Of a stretch of 15,240 nt of DNA, positions 7,415 to 15,060 are shown piece after piece. Both the position numbers and the translations under genes were made by a program. Origin of the DNA: Candidatus Blautia equi (lineage in GTDB: Bacteria; Bacillota; Clostridia; Lachnospirales; Lachnospiraceae). The stretch lies in the NCBI GenBank assembly GCA_018064695.1, contig JAGHUU010000251.1, positions 1-15,240 of the forward strand, in the 5' to 3' direction. The notes beneath the pieces are model-generated. The model made no database searches. It saw nothing but the letters and a program-made list of their open reading frames with translations, and was not told the origin of the DNA. Numbering within the stretch: the stretch's first letter is position 1; every line of letters begins with the position of its first letter.

Positions 7415-8452
7415 ATGATGAATGCAAGAGAAAATATGGACGCCGTTATTAAAGGCGGAAATCCGGAACGTTTTTGTAACAACTACGAAGCAATTCAGCT
7501 TCTGTTTGATCCATTCGCAATGCACAATCCAAGAGCAGCAAAGGGACAGGAAAATGTAGTAGATGCATGGGGCGTAACCAACAGCTTCCCAGCCAACGTA
7601 CCGGGCGCTTTCCCTGTACATACTCCTGACAAGATCGTAATCAAGGATTTTGAAGAATGGGAAAAATATCTGAAAGCTCCATCCCTGGACTTCACCGCAG
7701 AAGAGTGGGCAATTTTTAAAGCACAGTATGATGCAGTAGACAGAAGCCAGAGCTATGCAGCAACCTTTGTTGCACCGGGCCTTTTTGAGAGAATGCATCA
7801 TTGCGGCGGTATTGAAAATGCACTGATGGCTTTCTATGAGTGCGAAGACGAGGTACATGATCTGATCAAATACCTTACTGAGTGGGAACTGAAATATGCA
7901 GAGGGCGTATGCAAAAACCTGAAACCGGATGCAGTTTTCCATCACGACGACTGGGGCAGCATGAAGAGCACCTTCATGAGCGTAGGCATGTTTGAAGAGT
8001 TCTTTGTAGATGCATATAAAGAGATCTATAAATACTATCACGAGCATGGCTGCAAATATGTATTCCATCATTCTGACAGCTATGGCGCTACCCTGGTTCC
8101 GGATATGATCGAAATGGGAATCGATGTATGGCAGGGCTGCATGAGCTCCAATGATCTGCCTACCCTGGTTAAAAAGTACGGCGACAAGATCACCTTCATG
8201 GGCGGCTTCGATGGCGCTATGGTAGACCGCGAGGATGCTACTCCTGAGATGATCAAAGAGATCGTTTACAATTATCTGGATGCAGTTGGTACCGCAAAGG
8301 GCTTCATCCCATGTATTGCACAGGGCGGTCCGGGATCTGTATATCCACAGGTTTATCACTGGCTGATGGATGCCATTGACCAGTACAGCATTGACAAGAT
8401 GGGCGTGAAGAAAGAAGAGATCACCCGTCTGCCACTTCAGATTCTGTTCTGA
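7415..8452 (+). CDS. UroD-like substrate:corrinoid methyltransferase (MT I), probable O-demethylase component
   Basis: 345 residues of the uroporphyrinogen decarboxylase fold, the fold of MtaA/MtbA/CmuA and of acetogen aryl O-demethylase MT I proteins. Its place directly after the corrinoid gene marks it as the methyl-donor-specific component, not a heme enzyme. It should activate the methyl group of a donor with a zinc ion and pass it to Co(I). The classical zinc motif HxC ... C of MtaA is absent: the matching strand end reads FHHSDS (His218, His219, Ser220, Asp221) and the later glycine-rich loop reads AQGGPG (302-307) with no Cys. Other possible ligands are His176/His177 in FHHDDWGS and Glu142, Glu156 and Glu158; Glu156 lies 20 residues before His177. 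This fits published reports that O-demethylase MT I enzymes use Glu/His instead of Cys. AAAGGAG (7398-7404) lies 10 nt from the first of two tandem ATGs. The donor is unknown. Confidence 0.85.
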   Translation: MMNARENMDAVIKGGNPERFCNNYEAIQLLFDPFAMHNPRAAKGQENVVDAWGVTNSFPANVPGAFPVHTPDKIVIKDFEEWEKYLKAPSLDFTAEEWAIFKAQYDAVDRSQSYAATFVAPGLFERMHHCGGIENALMAFYECEDEVHDLIKYLTEWELKYAEGVCKNLKPDAVFHHDDWGSMKSTFMSVGMFEEFFVDAYKEIYKYYHEHGCKYVFHHSDSYGATLVPDMIEMGIDVWQGCMSSNDLPTLVKKYGDKITFMGGFDGAMVDREDATPEMIKEIVYNYLDAVGTAKGFIPCIAQGGPGSVYPQVYHWLMDAIDQYSIDKMGVKKEEITRLPLQILF

Positions 8453-8486
8453 TTCTGTTCAGATCTATAGCGAATATTATTATTTT

Positions 8487-8529
8487 CGGTGAGTGCATGT
8501 TTTGGTGCACTCACCGATTTTTATTTTAG
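8487..8529 (+). terminator. Strong intrinsic terminator after the methyltransferase operon
   Basis: CGGTGAGTGCA (8487-8497) and TGCACTCACCG (8506-8516) form a perfect 11-bp stem with an 8-nt loop, followed by ATTTTTATTTTAG. It lies 34 bp after the MT I stop and ends the operon. The reverse strand has no matching T-run before the stem, so it acts mainly in the plus direction. Confidence 0.93.
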
Positions 8530-8607
8530 CAGTTTTTTCGGCAGTTTTTTCAGCAAAAATGTGGGCATAATGGCATGGAAAAAGAGCCGCAACTGTGGTA
8601 CGCTATT

Positions 8608-8620
8608 CGCATGATATGCG
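8608..8620. promoter_or_regulatory. Short inverted repeat upstream of the histidine phosphatase gene
   Basis: CGCAT-GAT-ATGCG is a perfect 5-bp inverted repeat 37 bp before the ATG at 8657. A CATAAT at 8566-8571 could be a -10 box, with no convincing -35, so the repeat would then lie within the leader. It could be an operator or a small hairpin; support is weak. Confidence 0.25.
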
Positions 8621-8656
8621 TAACGATAAGCGAAAACGGGATGGGAGGAAAAAAAC

Positions 8657-9364
8657 ATGCGTATTATTTTTGTCCGGCATGGTGAGCCGAATTATGAGAA
8701 GGATTGTCTGACCGAACGCGGCCGGGAACAGGCTGCGGCTGCGGCGGAGAGATTAAAAAGAGAGAATATATCAGAAATCTACGCTTCATCCATGGGGCGT
8801 GCAAGGGAGACGGCTTCCTATACGGCAGAAGCACTGGGCCTTCCGGTTACTGTTCTGGATTTCATGCGTGAAATTTCCTGGGGCGGATCTGATGAGCTTC
8901 CTCTGGAAGGGCATCCATGGGATCTGTCTGACTATCTGATCGACCATGACAACTGCGATTTTTCCACTACAAACTGGAGAGAACACCCATATTTTAAGGA
9001 AAACATTGCATTAGAATACTATGAACGCATCACCGCCAGCTTTGATAAGCTTCTTCTGAAGTACGGCTTCAAAAAAGAAGGAACCCATTTCTACTGTACC
9101 GGAGAGTGCGAGCCGGACAAGACCATCGCCCTTTTCAGCCACGGCGGCTCCGGCGGAAGCGTACTGGCCCACCTGCTCTCGCTTCCCCTTCCCTATGTAT
9201 TTTCGGTCATGCCCTACGGCCATACCTCCATCACGATCCTGGATTTCCCGGATCAGAAAGGCCAATACATACATCCCCGCCTGGCCCTTTTCAACGACAT
9301 GAGCCACGTATCCGGCGGTTCCGCAAAACCAGCTATTCAGAAGAAAGTTGATAAAAATATATAA
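8657..9364 (+). CDS. Histidine phosphatase family protein (phosphoglycerate mutase-like)
   Basis: 235 residues. The N-terminal motif VRHGEPNY (Arg7, His8, Gly9, Glu10) gives the phosphorylated His8. LTERGREQAAAAAERL and YASSMGRARETASYTAEAL are the standard second and third segments of the branch-1 family, and FSHGGSGG supplies the second catalytic His162. No membrane segment or signal is seen. Substrates vary widely in this family (sugar phosphates, cobalamin or nucleotide precursors). A cobalamin phosphatase (CobC) role would fit the corrinoid genes upstream, but nothing in the sequence singles it out, and the strong terminator at 8487 separates it from them. GGGAGG lies about 10 nt before the ATG. 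The 63-residue gene follows by 16 bp. Confidence 0.88.
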   Translation: MRIIFVRHGEPNYEKDCLTERGREQAAAAAERLKRENISEIYASSMGRARETASYTAEALGLPVTVLDFMREISWGGSDELPLEGHPWDLSDYLIDHDNCDFSTTNWREHPYFKENIALEYYERITASFDKLLLKYGFKKEGTHFYCTGECEPDKTIALFSHGGSGGSVLAHLLSLPLPYVFSVMPYGHTSITILDFPDQKGQYIHPRLALFNDMSHVSGGSAKPAIQKKVDKNI

Positions 9365-9380
9365 AAGGAGAATTACACAG

Positions 9381-9572
9381 ATGAGCGAAGTAAAAAAAGT
9401 AAAAACTTCCGACGACATTACCTTCCAGGAAGCAGGCATCACGTTTCCAAAAGGAATGATTTTCATGATAGAATCCGTAGAACCCGAAGGAATCATCCTC
9501 TACACCGACCTTGGCGAAAGATTCATGATCGATTTTGAAACCTTCGAAAATGGATTTGAGATTGCGCTGTAA
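9381..9572 (+). CDS. Small 63-residue protein of unknown function
   Basis: It starts at ATG 9381, with AAAAGGAG (9363-9370) 10 nt upstream. The frame is open to 9348, but that Met overlaps the phosphatase gene and lacks a ribosome binding site. The protein is acidic, rich in Glu, Phe and Ile, with no Cys, no membrane helix and no signal. The pattern of short strands (IILYTDLGERFMIDFETFENGF) suggests a small beta-rich fold. I do not recognise the family. It is 16 bp after the phosphatase stop and is probably translated from the same message. The clear ribosome binding site and spacing make a real gene likely. Confidence 0.65.
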   Translation: MSEVKKVKTSDDITFQEAGITFPKGMIFMIESVEPEGIILYTDLGERFMIDFETFENGFEIAL

Positions 9573-9612
9573 AGCCCTTTTCCTCTTTCCGCCGGCAACT
9601 TTTCAACCATAG

Positions 9613-9868
9613 TGCCATCTGATCTTTGGTTCTCCCAAGGGCTTTGCCATCGGAAATTCCTAATAATGCCCCGGATGGTACAATTTTCCAGCCTTTTGCC
9701 ATCCAAAATCCTGCTTAATTTCCAAGATGGCAAACTTTTGCCATCTGTTGTCTTACATGTCCAAATGGATGGCAATCAAACAAAAATTTCTGCCATCAGA
9801 TTCAAATATAGTTTGTGGGATGGCAAACGGCCTGCCATCGGAAGCCAAAAACTTTCATCCGGATGGCA
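9613..9868. repeat. Alternating inverted heptamer array TGCCATC / GATGGCA in a gene-free spacer
   Basis: The 338-bp gap 9573-9910 has no gene. It holds six exact TGCCATC (9613, 9645, 9697, 9739, 9791, 9833), four exact GATGGCA (9726, 9768, 9819, 9862) and one GATGGTA (9674). From 9645 on the two orientations alternate strictly. Each TGCCATC is followed 28-29 bp later by its reverse complement, and the pairs repeat with steps of 52, 42, 52 and 42 bp. Some arms extend: TTTGCCATC/GATGGCAAA for the pair at 9695-9734. The sequence between the heptamers is not conserved. It could be a string of protein binding sites or a multi-hairpin RNA. The rest of the gap (9573-9612 and 9869-9910) shows nothing but the AGGAAGGG before the next gene. 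Confidence 0.85.
9726..9745. repeat. 20-bp near-perfect palindrome at the heart of the heptamer array
   Basis: GATGGCAAACTTTTGCCATC has 9-bp complementary arms around a CT centre. It joins one GATGGCA and one TGCCATC of the array with the tightest spacing (6 nt between heptamers, against 16 and 7 nt for the next two such junctions). As DNA it would suit a dimeric binding protein. As RNA the alternative, wider pairing partners of the array are equally good. Confidence 0.7.
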
Positions 9869-9910
9869 AGAAAAAGAAGTGAGCATTATTTGTTCAGGAA
9901 GGGTAAGAAT

Positions 9911-11212
9911 ATGTTTGCTAAAAAGACAGCTGAAAAATGTTATGCACTTATAAATGGAATCATCCTTGATGGTTCCGAGGATATGGTACCTCAGAAAAAT
10001 AAAGTGATTCTCATAAAGGGAAAAATGATAGAGAATGTAGTCAGTAAGGGGTATGATCTTACCGGATATGAGATCATCGATCTTAAGGGACAGTATGTAC
10101 TTCCAGGCCTTATCAACCTCCATGTACATCTTGCCGGTTCCGGTCGTCCTAAGAACAACTCTGCAGATGCTAAGCGCCTCGTAAAGCTTATTACCAGCAA
10201 TCCAGTCACCAATCTTGTCGGTAAGATGATGGTTGCCGGTTTCGCACGTACACAGCTTTTTAGCGGTACCACCACCATCCGTACCGTAGGCGGTATTTCC
10301 AACTATGACACAACGATTCGTGACCTCATCAAAGCTGAAAAATGCGTTGGACCAAGGATCCTTGCCGCCAATATGGCCATCTCAGTACCGGGAGGACATA
10401 TGGCAGGTTCTCTGGCATACGAAGCCCATACGCCGGAAGAAGCCGCTCATTATGTGGATGTCATAGCCAAAGATCATCCGGATATCATTAAGCTTATGAT
10501 CACTGGTGGTGTTTCGGATGCGGAAAAAGAAGGAGAACCTGGAGTTCTTCGTATGTCTCCTGAGATCGTCAAAGCTGCTGCGGATAGAGCTCATGAGCTC
10601 GGATATCAGGTAGCGGCTCATGTGGAAAGTACGGAAGGAGTACGTGTTGCCCTTGAAAATGGAGTGGATTCCATAGAGCACGGAGCTGCCCCGACAGAGG
10701 ATATCATCAGACTTTTTAAGGAAAAAGGTGCTTTTCAGGTATCCACGATTTCCCCGGCACTTCCATTTGCTCTTTTTGAGAAAGAAATGTCCGGTGTTAC
10801 TCCTGTCATGAAAGAAAACGGAAAGATTGTATTTGAAGGAATTGTCGGGCTTGCCAGAGAATGCCTGAATAATGGTATCCCGGTAGGCCTTGGAACAGAT
10901 ACTGCCTGTCCATACGTAACCCAATATGATATGTGGAGGGAACTCGCCTTCTTTATGAAGTACTGCGGCGTAAGCAGCACTTTTGCAATCTACAGTGCAA
11001 CAAAACTGAATGCCAGACTTGCAGGGATTGATCATCTGACCGGTTCTATAGAGCCCGGAAAGATGGCAGATCTCATCACAGTTGGCGATAATCCACTCAA
11101 GGATATCTCTTTATTGCGTCACCTTAACATGGTCATGTTTGAAGGAAAAATCTATCATTCCAAAGTAAAGAAGATAAAGACAGTAGAAACAGAATTAGAT
11201 AAGTATCTCTGA
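9911..11212 (+). CDS. Metal-dependent amidohydrolase (imidazolonepropionase/prolidase-like)
   Basis: 433 residues of the amidohydrolase superfamily. The expected order of active-site segments is present: LPGLINLHVHLAG (His71, His73), KLMITGGV (Lys194, the likely carboxylated Lys), AAHVES (His237), SIEHGAA (His257) and GLGTDTA (Asp330). The C-terminal SIEPGKMADLITVGDNPL is the usual return to the small beta-sandwich. This set fits the two-metal subgroup that includes Xaa-Pro dipeptidases and aryldialkylphosphatase-like enzymes; the substrate cannot be assigned. There is no signal peptide, so it is cytoplasmic. The frame is open to 9815, but AGGAAGGG (9896-9903) lies 7 nt before the ATG at 9911, and the longer form would run through the heptamer array. 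A GGGGATGGTGG repeat follows the stop directly. Confidence 0.9.
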   Translation: MFAKKTAEKCYALINGIILDGSEDMVPQKNKVILIKGKMIENVVSKGYDLTGYEIIDLKGQYVLPGLINLHVHLAGSGRPKNNSADAKRLVKLITSNPVTNLVGKMMVAGFARTQLFSGTTTIRTVGGISNYDTTIRDLIKAEKCVGPRILAANMAISVPGGHMAGSLAYEAHTPEEAAHYVDVIAKDHPDIIKLMITGGVSDAEKEGEPGVLRMSPEIVKAAADRAHELGYQVAAHVESTEGVRVALENGVDSIEHGAAPTEDIIRLFKEKGAFQVSTISPALPFALFEKEMSGVTPVMKENGKIVFEGIVGLARECLNNGIPVGLGTDTACPYVTQYDMWRELAFFMKYCGVSSTFAIYSATKLNARLAGIDHLTGSIEPGKMADLITVGDNPLKDISLLRHLNMVMFEGKIYHSKVKKIKTVETELDKYL

Positions 11213-11240
11213 GGTGTTGGGGATGGTGGTAAAGGTTCAT
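11213..11240 (+). repeat. GGGGACGGTGG repeat, copy A
   Basis: Immediately after the amidohydrolase stop, the segment GGGGATGGTGGTAAAGGTTC (11219-11238) matches copies B (12320) and C (15060) with few changes. This copy lacks the complementary right arm seen in copy B, so it cannot fold into the same hairpin. Confidence 0.6.
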
Positions 11241-11296
11241 AATGCTATTGAACTGAGAAAATCAGATATCAGACATCAGTCATGCGAGGAGGATAT

Positions 11297-12319
11297 ATGT
11301 TACAGGACATCAGGAAAAAGATCAGAAATGATGCTTTAGATACGGCGAATGAGTTTTTTATTATTGGTATAATTCTTTTCGGAGTTTTTCTTTTTTTATG
11401 GTTCTCACACAAAGACATATCCAAAATGAATCCGGAGGACATAAAAGAAGGACAATCGGTGAAGATTCGTCTGTTGCCGAAAGATGCAGAAAGCATTTTT
11501 CAGTATAGAATGAACGCGACAACCACTTACTATGAAGAGTATGTGATCTCTTCTGACTCTGAGGATGGTTTTCTGCTGCCACTGCAGATTTTTTCTGAAC
11601 AGACAAGACATAAACTTAATAACGAAAACGGGACTTCCTCTATATTGCTATATGGAACGATAGAATCTACAGGTCCTATTCTGGATGAGCATTTTTCGGA
11701 ATACCTTGCGGAGCATAATCAGGATGCGCAGCAAGGTGGAAATTATGTAAAACAGTATGTATTTGTGGAGAAGATGCGACGCCCCGTTGTACTTCTTTTT
11801 CTACAGATAGCAGGTATATTTCTTCTCCTGATTAGTTTTGTCCATAGATATAAAGCTTATACCGATCCTGGAGCTAAGGAATTCTGGAGGGATATCAGAA
11901 AAGCGGGTATTGATGAAGAAATCATTAAACAGGATATGGCATCCTCGTTTGATTGTGGATATCCGGGTATTCTGGTTGGAGAACAGTTCACCTATATTGA
12001 TCTTCTCGATCACCGGCCGAGAGCATTGCCGAATGATAAAATTCGTTTGATCTCAGTAACTGAAGTGAAGATAGATCATGAAACCATGGATGCAATTTCT
12101 TCACTTATTTTAGCTTTGTTTGGGGTTATCACTATCAGACATAAGGTGGAAAATCACGACATCAGGCTTGAACTGTATATCGATGTAGAAGGAATAGGCG
12201 GAATTCAGACAACCTATCATGGCCTTAGCTACTTGCTCGATCAGGTACTTGAAGAAATCCGGAAACGCAACCCGGAAGTAAACGTTACTCATACCAGAGT
12301 TAAGCGGCTTATTGCATGA
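11297..12319 (+). CDS. Unknown two-helix membrane protein
   Basis: 340 residues, no family recognised. Residues about 20-37 (FFIIGIILFGVFLFLWF) and 163-183 (PVVLLFLQIAGIFLLLISFV) are membrane helices. The 125-residue segment between them is polar with several strands, and is probably extracytoplasmic. The C-terminal 157 residues (184-340) are soluble and end in a basic tail. The topology is that of a sensor or envelope protein, but no kinase, HTH or nucleotide motif is visible. The frame is open to 11282; GAGGAGG at about 11285-11291 lies just before the Met at 11297, which is therefore preferred. Copy A of the GGGGACGGTGG repeat lies 57 bp upstream and copy B starts 1 bp downstream. Confidence 0.75.
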   Translation: MLQDIRKKIRNDALDTANEFFIIGIILFGVFLFLWFSHKDISKMNPEDIKEGQSVKIRLLPKDAESIFQYRMNATTTYYEEYVISSDSEDGFLLPLQIFSEQTRHKLNNENGTSSILLYGTIESTGPILDEHFSEYLAEHNQDAQQGGNYVKQYVFVEKMRRPVVLLFLQIAGIFLLLISFVHRYKAYTDPGAKEFWRDIRKAGIDEEIIKQDMASSFDCGYPGILVGEQFTYIDLLDHRPRALPNDKIRLISVTEVKIDHETMDAISSLILALFGVITIRHKVENHDIRLELYIDVEGIGGIQTTYHGLSYLLDQVLEEIRKRNPEVNVTHTRVKRLIA

Positions 12320-12320
12320 A

Positions 12321-12371
12321 TGAGCTGTCGGGGACGGTGGAAGGGGCTCAATGAACCCTAACCACCGTCCC
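12321..12371 (+). repeat. GGGGACGGTGG repeat, copy B, with a complete hairpin
   Basis: GGGACGGTGG (12331-12340) and CCACCGTCCC (12362-12371) are perfect 10-bp reverse complements. AGGG/CCCT (12342-12345 with 12356-12359) extends the stem inside. There is no T-run after it, so it is not a standard terminator. It resembles REP-type palindromes, and the same left arm recurs at 11213 and 15061. Confidence 0.75.
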
Positions 12372-12400
12372 AAAGAGTTCATTGGTAAAGGAGACTAACT

Positions 12401-14299
12401 ATGCGAAAAAAGATTACATTCATATTAATCTGTTCTATACTGCTGGCGTTCACTGCCTGTGGCAGTGCTAAGGAAACGGCGGAAGCCGCGGAAAATACAA
12501 AAATAGCCGCGGAAGCCAGATTGAAAGAGCTGGCGGGGATGACGCCGGAGGAGATTGTTGCGCAGATGACGATTGAGCAGAAGGCGGCGCAGATGATACA
12601 GCCGGCGATCTATTATCTGATCGATGAGGATATACAGCAGGAAGTGAATTATGGAAGCATCCTTTCAAAAATCGTTGGATATGGAGAAAAAGACTGGCAG
12701 GAAACGATCGATGAATTCCAGAGACAGTCACTTGCTTCTGAATCCGGAATTCCAATGCTTTATGGCAATGACGATGTTCACGGTGTGAACTTCTGCGAAA
12801 ATGCGGTTTTATTTCCACATAATATCGGACTTGGCGCGGCGAATGATGAAGAACTCATGTATCAGGTAGGTCTGATCACAGCAGATGAAGCCAAAATCTG
12901 CCATATGCCGTGGAATTTTGCTCCTGTGGTTACACAATCCGTGGATCCGCGTTGGGGAAGAACCTACGAGTGCTACAGCTCCGATCTGGATCTTGTTACA
13001 AAGCTCAGCACCGCTTACACCAGAGGTCTTGTAGATGGCGGAATTGTAGCCTGCACAAAGCACTTCTTTGGAGAAGGTGCAGCAAAATACGGTACCGGCG
13101 AAAAGTCCGACAACTATGGTTCCATCGTCGAGCGTATGATCGACCGTGGAGATGCCACTCTCACGGATGAGGAGATCGATGAGTTATTAAAGGTCTATCA
13201 GGCGCAGATCGATGCCGGCGCCCAGACAATCATGGTCAGTCATGCATCTTTAAATGGTGTAAAAATGCATGAAAACAAGAAATATCTCATGAAACTGAAG
13301 GAAGAAATGGGATTCGAAGGATTTCTTGTGAGTGACTGGAACTCTGTACAGAATATCCCGGACAAGACATACGAAGAGCAGATCGCAGCCGGCATCAATG
13401 CCGGAATTGATATGTTAATGGAGCCAGACCGATACGACCAGGCCAGACGCATCCTCATTGATGCGGTGAAAAATGGCGATATTGCGGAAGAGCGAATGGA
13501 CGATGCCGTAAGACGCATTCTCAAGGTGAAGAAGGATGCCGGTCTTTTTGAAGATCCATTTTATGAGACAACAGAGACAAAACAGACTTCCGTAGGTTCC
13601 AAAGAGTATCGTGATGTTGCGGAAACGCTTGTGGAAGAGAGCCTTGTATTATTAAAGAATGAGAATGATCTTCTTCCGCTGAAGAAAGGTCTGAAAGTAT
13701 ATATCACCGGCCCTGCAGCCGATAATGATCAGGCACAGTGCGGTGGCTGGACCATTGACTGGACTTCGAGTCCGGAAAGAAATATTGAGGGAGTCACCTC
13801 CATTCTGGAAGGATTTAAACAAAAGGCGGAAGAATACGGCCTCACCGTGATCTCAAACGCAAAAGGAGCAGAGAATGCGGATGTGGTGATCAATGTGGTA
13901 GGCGAGGTTCCTTATGCCGAATGGACCGGCGATACGGAAGACCTCGAACTCTGCGGAAGACTTGGATTGCCGGGCAACCAGTATGCAATCGATGAGGTAA
14001 AAGCTCTTGGAAAGCCGGTTGTGACATGCATTGTGGCAGGCCGCCATGTTATTTTGAACGAAGAAGATTATAACAGCTGGGACAGTGTAGTCATGTGCTA
14101 TCTCCCCGGCTCAGAAGGACAGGGCGTCGCCGATGTTCTATGCGGAGCAGCAGATTTCCACGGAAAACTTCCAAGCCCATGGTACAGCTCCCTCGACCAG
14201 ATCGGAACAGAGGAGTGCTGGCTGGAAAAAGGTTATGGCCTTACTTATGCAGAGGATGCAGGGAATCCAGGGGATTCAGACGATAATAGTGATGAGTAA
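12401..14299 (+). CDS. Glycoside hydrolase family 3 lipoprotein (beta-glucosidase-like)
   Basis: 632 residues. The N-terminus is a lipoprotein signal: a Lys-rich start, a hydrophobic core and a lipobox AFTAC with Cys20, so the enzyme is tethered to the outer face of the membrane. The GH3 barrel (about 60-375) shows YGNDDVHG (121-128), the substrate-binding KHFFGEG (220-226) and the nucleophile Asp312 in VSDWNS. The C-terminal GH3 domain contains ESLVLLKNENDLLPL and GEVPYAEWTGD (501-511). Its Glu502 or Glu507 sits in the segment that holds the acid/base Glu in ExoI-type plant enzymes. It probably releases glucose or a related sugar from beta-glucosides. A Ser/Asp-rich tail follows. The ATG lies about 12 nt after AAAGGAG, in a spacer with the copy B hairpin. 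The function as a beta-glycosidase is confident; the exact sugar is not. Confidence 0.92.
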   Translation: MRKKITFILICSILLAFTACGSAKETAEAAENTKIAAEARLKELAGMTPEEIVAQMTIEQKAAQMIQPAIYYLIDEDIQQEVNYGSILSKIVGYGEKDWQETIDEFQRQSLASESGIPMLYGNDDVHGVNFCENAVLFPHNIGLGAANDEELMYQVGLITADEAKICHMPWNFAPVVTQSVDPRWGRTYECYSSDLDLVTKLSTAYTRGLVDGGIVACTKHFFGEGAAKYGTGEKSDNYGSIVERMIDRGDATLTDEEIDELLKVYQAQIDAGAQTIMVSHASLNGVKMHENKKYLMKLKEEMGFEGFLVSDWNSVQNIPDKTYEEQIAAGINAGIDMLMEPDRYDQARRILIDAVKNGDIAEERMDDAVRRILKVKKDAGLFEDPFYETTETKQTSVGSKEYRDVAETLVEESLVLLKNENDLLPLKKGLKVYITGPAADNDQAQCGGWTIDWTSSPERNIEGVTSILEGFKQKAEEYGLTVISNAKGAENADVVINVVGEVPYAEWTGDTEDLELCGRLGLPGNQYAIDEVKALGKPVVTCIVAGRHVILNEEDYNSWDSVVMCYLPGSEGQGVADVLCGAADFHGKLPSPWYSSLDQIGTEECWLEKGYGLTYAEDAGNPGDSDDNSDE

Positions 14300-14320
14300 G
14301 AAAAGAGAGGATATTGGGCC

Positions 14321-15058
14321 ATGAACAGACTGAAGAATTTGAATCGTTTTCAGAAAGGCATACTGATTTTTACAGCCGTTATGGTATTGGTATTTTCTGT
14401 GCTTTATCCCAAAACGATTGCAAAAACAGGATTTGAATATCAGGGCACGTTTCTGGAAGTCGGCATGGAAAATGGTGACACGATCTATTCCGGAAACCTT
14501 CATGGAATGCCGGTGAAATTCACTGTGACGGAAGAGAAGACGGTATTCTACCAATATGATGACAAATCTTTTGGACCATACACAGCAGTAGAAGATCCTG
14601 CGGCCATCCCAAAAGGAGCCGCGAACGCGGAAGACATGACCGGCATTGAATTACGAATGGCTGATGACATCATCTTCCGAGGCGGCGTCCTGAAACTATG
14701 GGATACTTACAGACTTTATGATGAAGAAAACGCTGCAGAGCATACAATTTATCAGGTACTCAACAATCAGGGATCTACGCAGATAGAACCACCCATATCT
14801 ACCCTCCTTACCCTGATGGACGGCCCGCAGCTGACCCACAAAGGACAATGGGGTGCCTGGATCGCTGCCACTTTACTTTGTATCCTGAATGTGATTACTC
14901 TCATTTTCGCAGATGAATTGTTTCGTTTTTCTATGTCTTTTCATATCAGCAATTCAAAAACTGTCACCCCGTCAGATTGGGAAATCGCCCGAAGATATTT
15001 CGGCTGGACGGTTTTAGTCGTTGCCGCGTTAGTGATATACGTAAAAGGACTTATGTAA
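14321..15058 (+). CDS. Unknown three-helix membrane protein
   Basis: 245 residues, no family recognised. A first helix lies at about 13-30 (GILIFTAVMVLVFSVLYP), followed by a polar segment of about 145 residues that probably faces outside. Two further helices lie at about 182-203 (AWIAATLLCILNVITLIFAD) and at the C-terminus (WTVLVVAALVIYVKGL). The start at 14321 has GAGAGG 10 nt upstream and sits 21 bp after the GH3 stop, so it is probably co-transcribed with the GH3 gene. No enzyme motif is visible in the outer segment. It may belong with the GH3 lipoprotein at the cell surface; that is context only. Copy C of the GGGGACGGTGG repeat starts directly after its stop. Confidence 0.75.
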   Translation: MNRLKNLNRFQKGILIFTAVMVLVFSVLYPKTIAKTGFEYQGTFLEVGMENGDTIYSGNLHGMPVKFTVTEEKTVFYQYDDKSFGPYTAVEDPAAIPKGAANAEDMTGIELRMADDIIFRGGVLKLWDTYRLYDEENAAEHTIYQVLNNQGSTQIEPPISTLLTLMDGPQLTHKGQWGAWIAATLLCILNVITLIFADELFRFSMSFHISNSKTVTPSDWEIARRYFGWTVLVVAALVIYVKGLM

Positions 15059-15060
15059 AA

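Noticed and set aside
6815..8359. 514-codon open frame on the minus strand opposite the corrinoid and MT I genes
   Set aside because: It spans two strongly supported genes and its product is a Cys/His/Ile-rich string without any family pattern. The uniform codon choice of the real genes leaves the opposite frame free of stops.
7415..8452. Uroporphyrinogen decarboxylase of heme synthesis
   Set aside because: The fold is shared, but no heme gene is near and the gene directly follows a corrinoid protein gene; a methyltransferase is the better reading.
9613..9868. CRISPR array
   Set aside because: The repeated unit is only 7 bp and alternates in orientation, the spacing is uneven, and no cas gene is present.
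9815..9910. Upstream extension of the amidohydrolase
   Set aside because: The extra 32 residues are unlike family N-termini, run through the heptamer array, and the ATG at 9911 has its own ribosome binding site.
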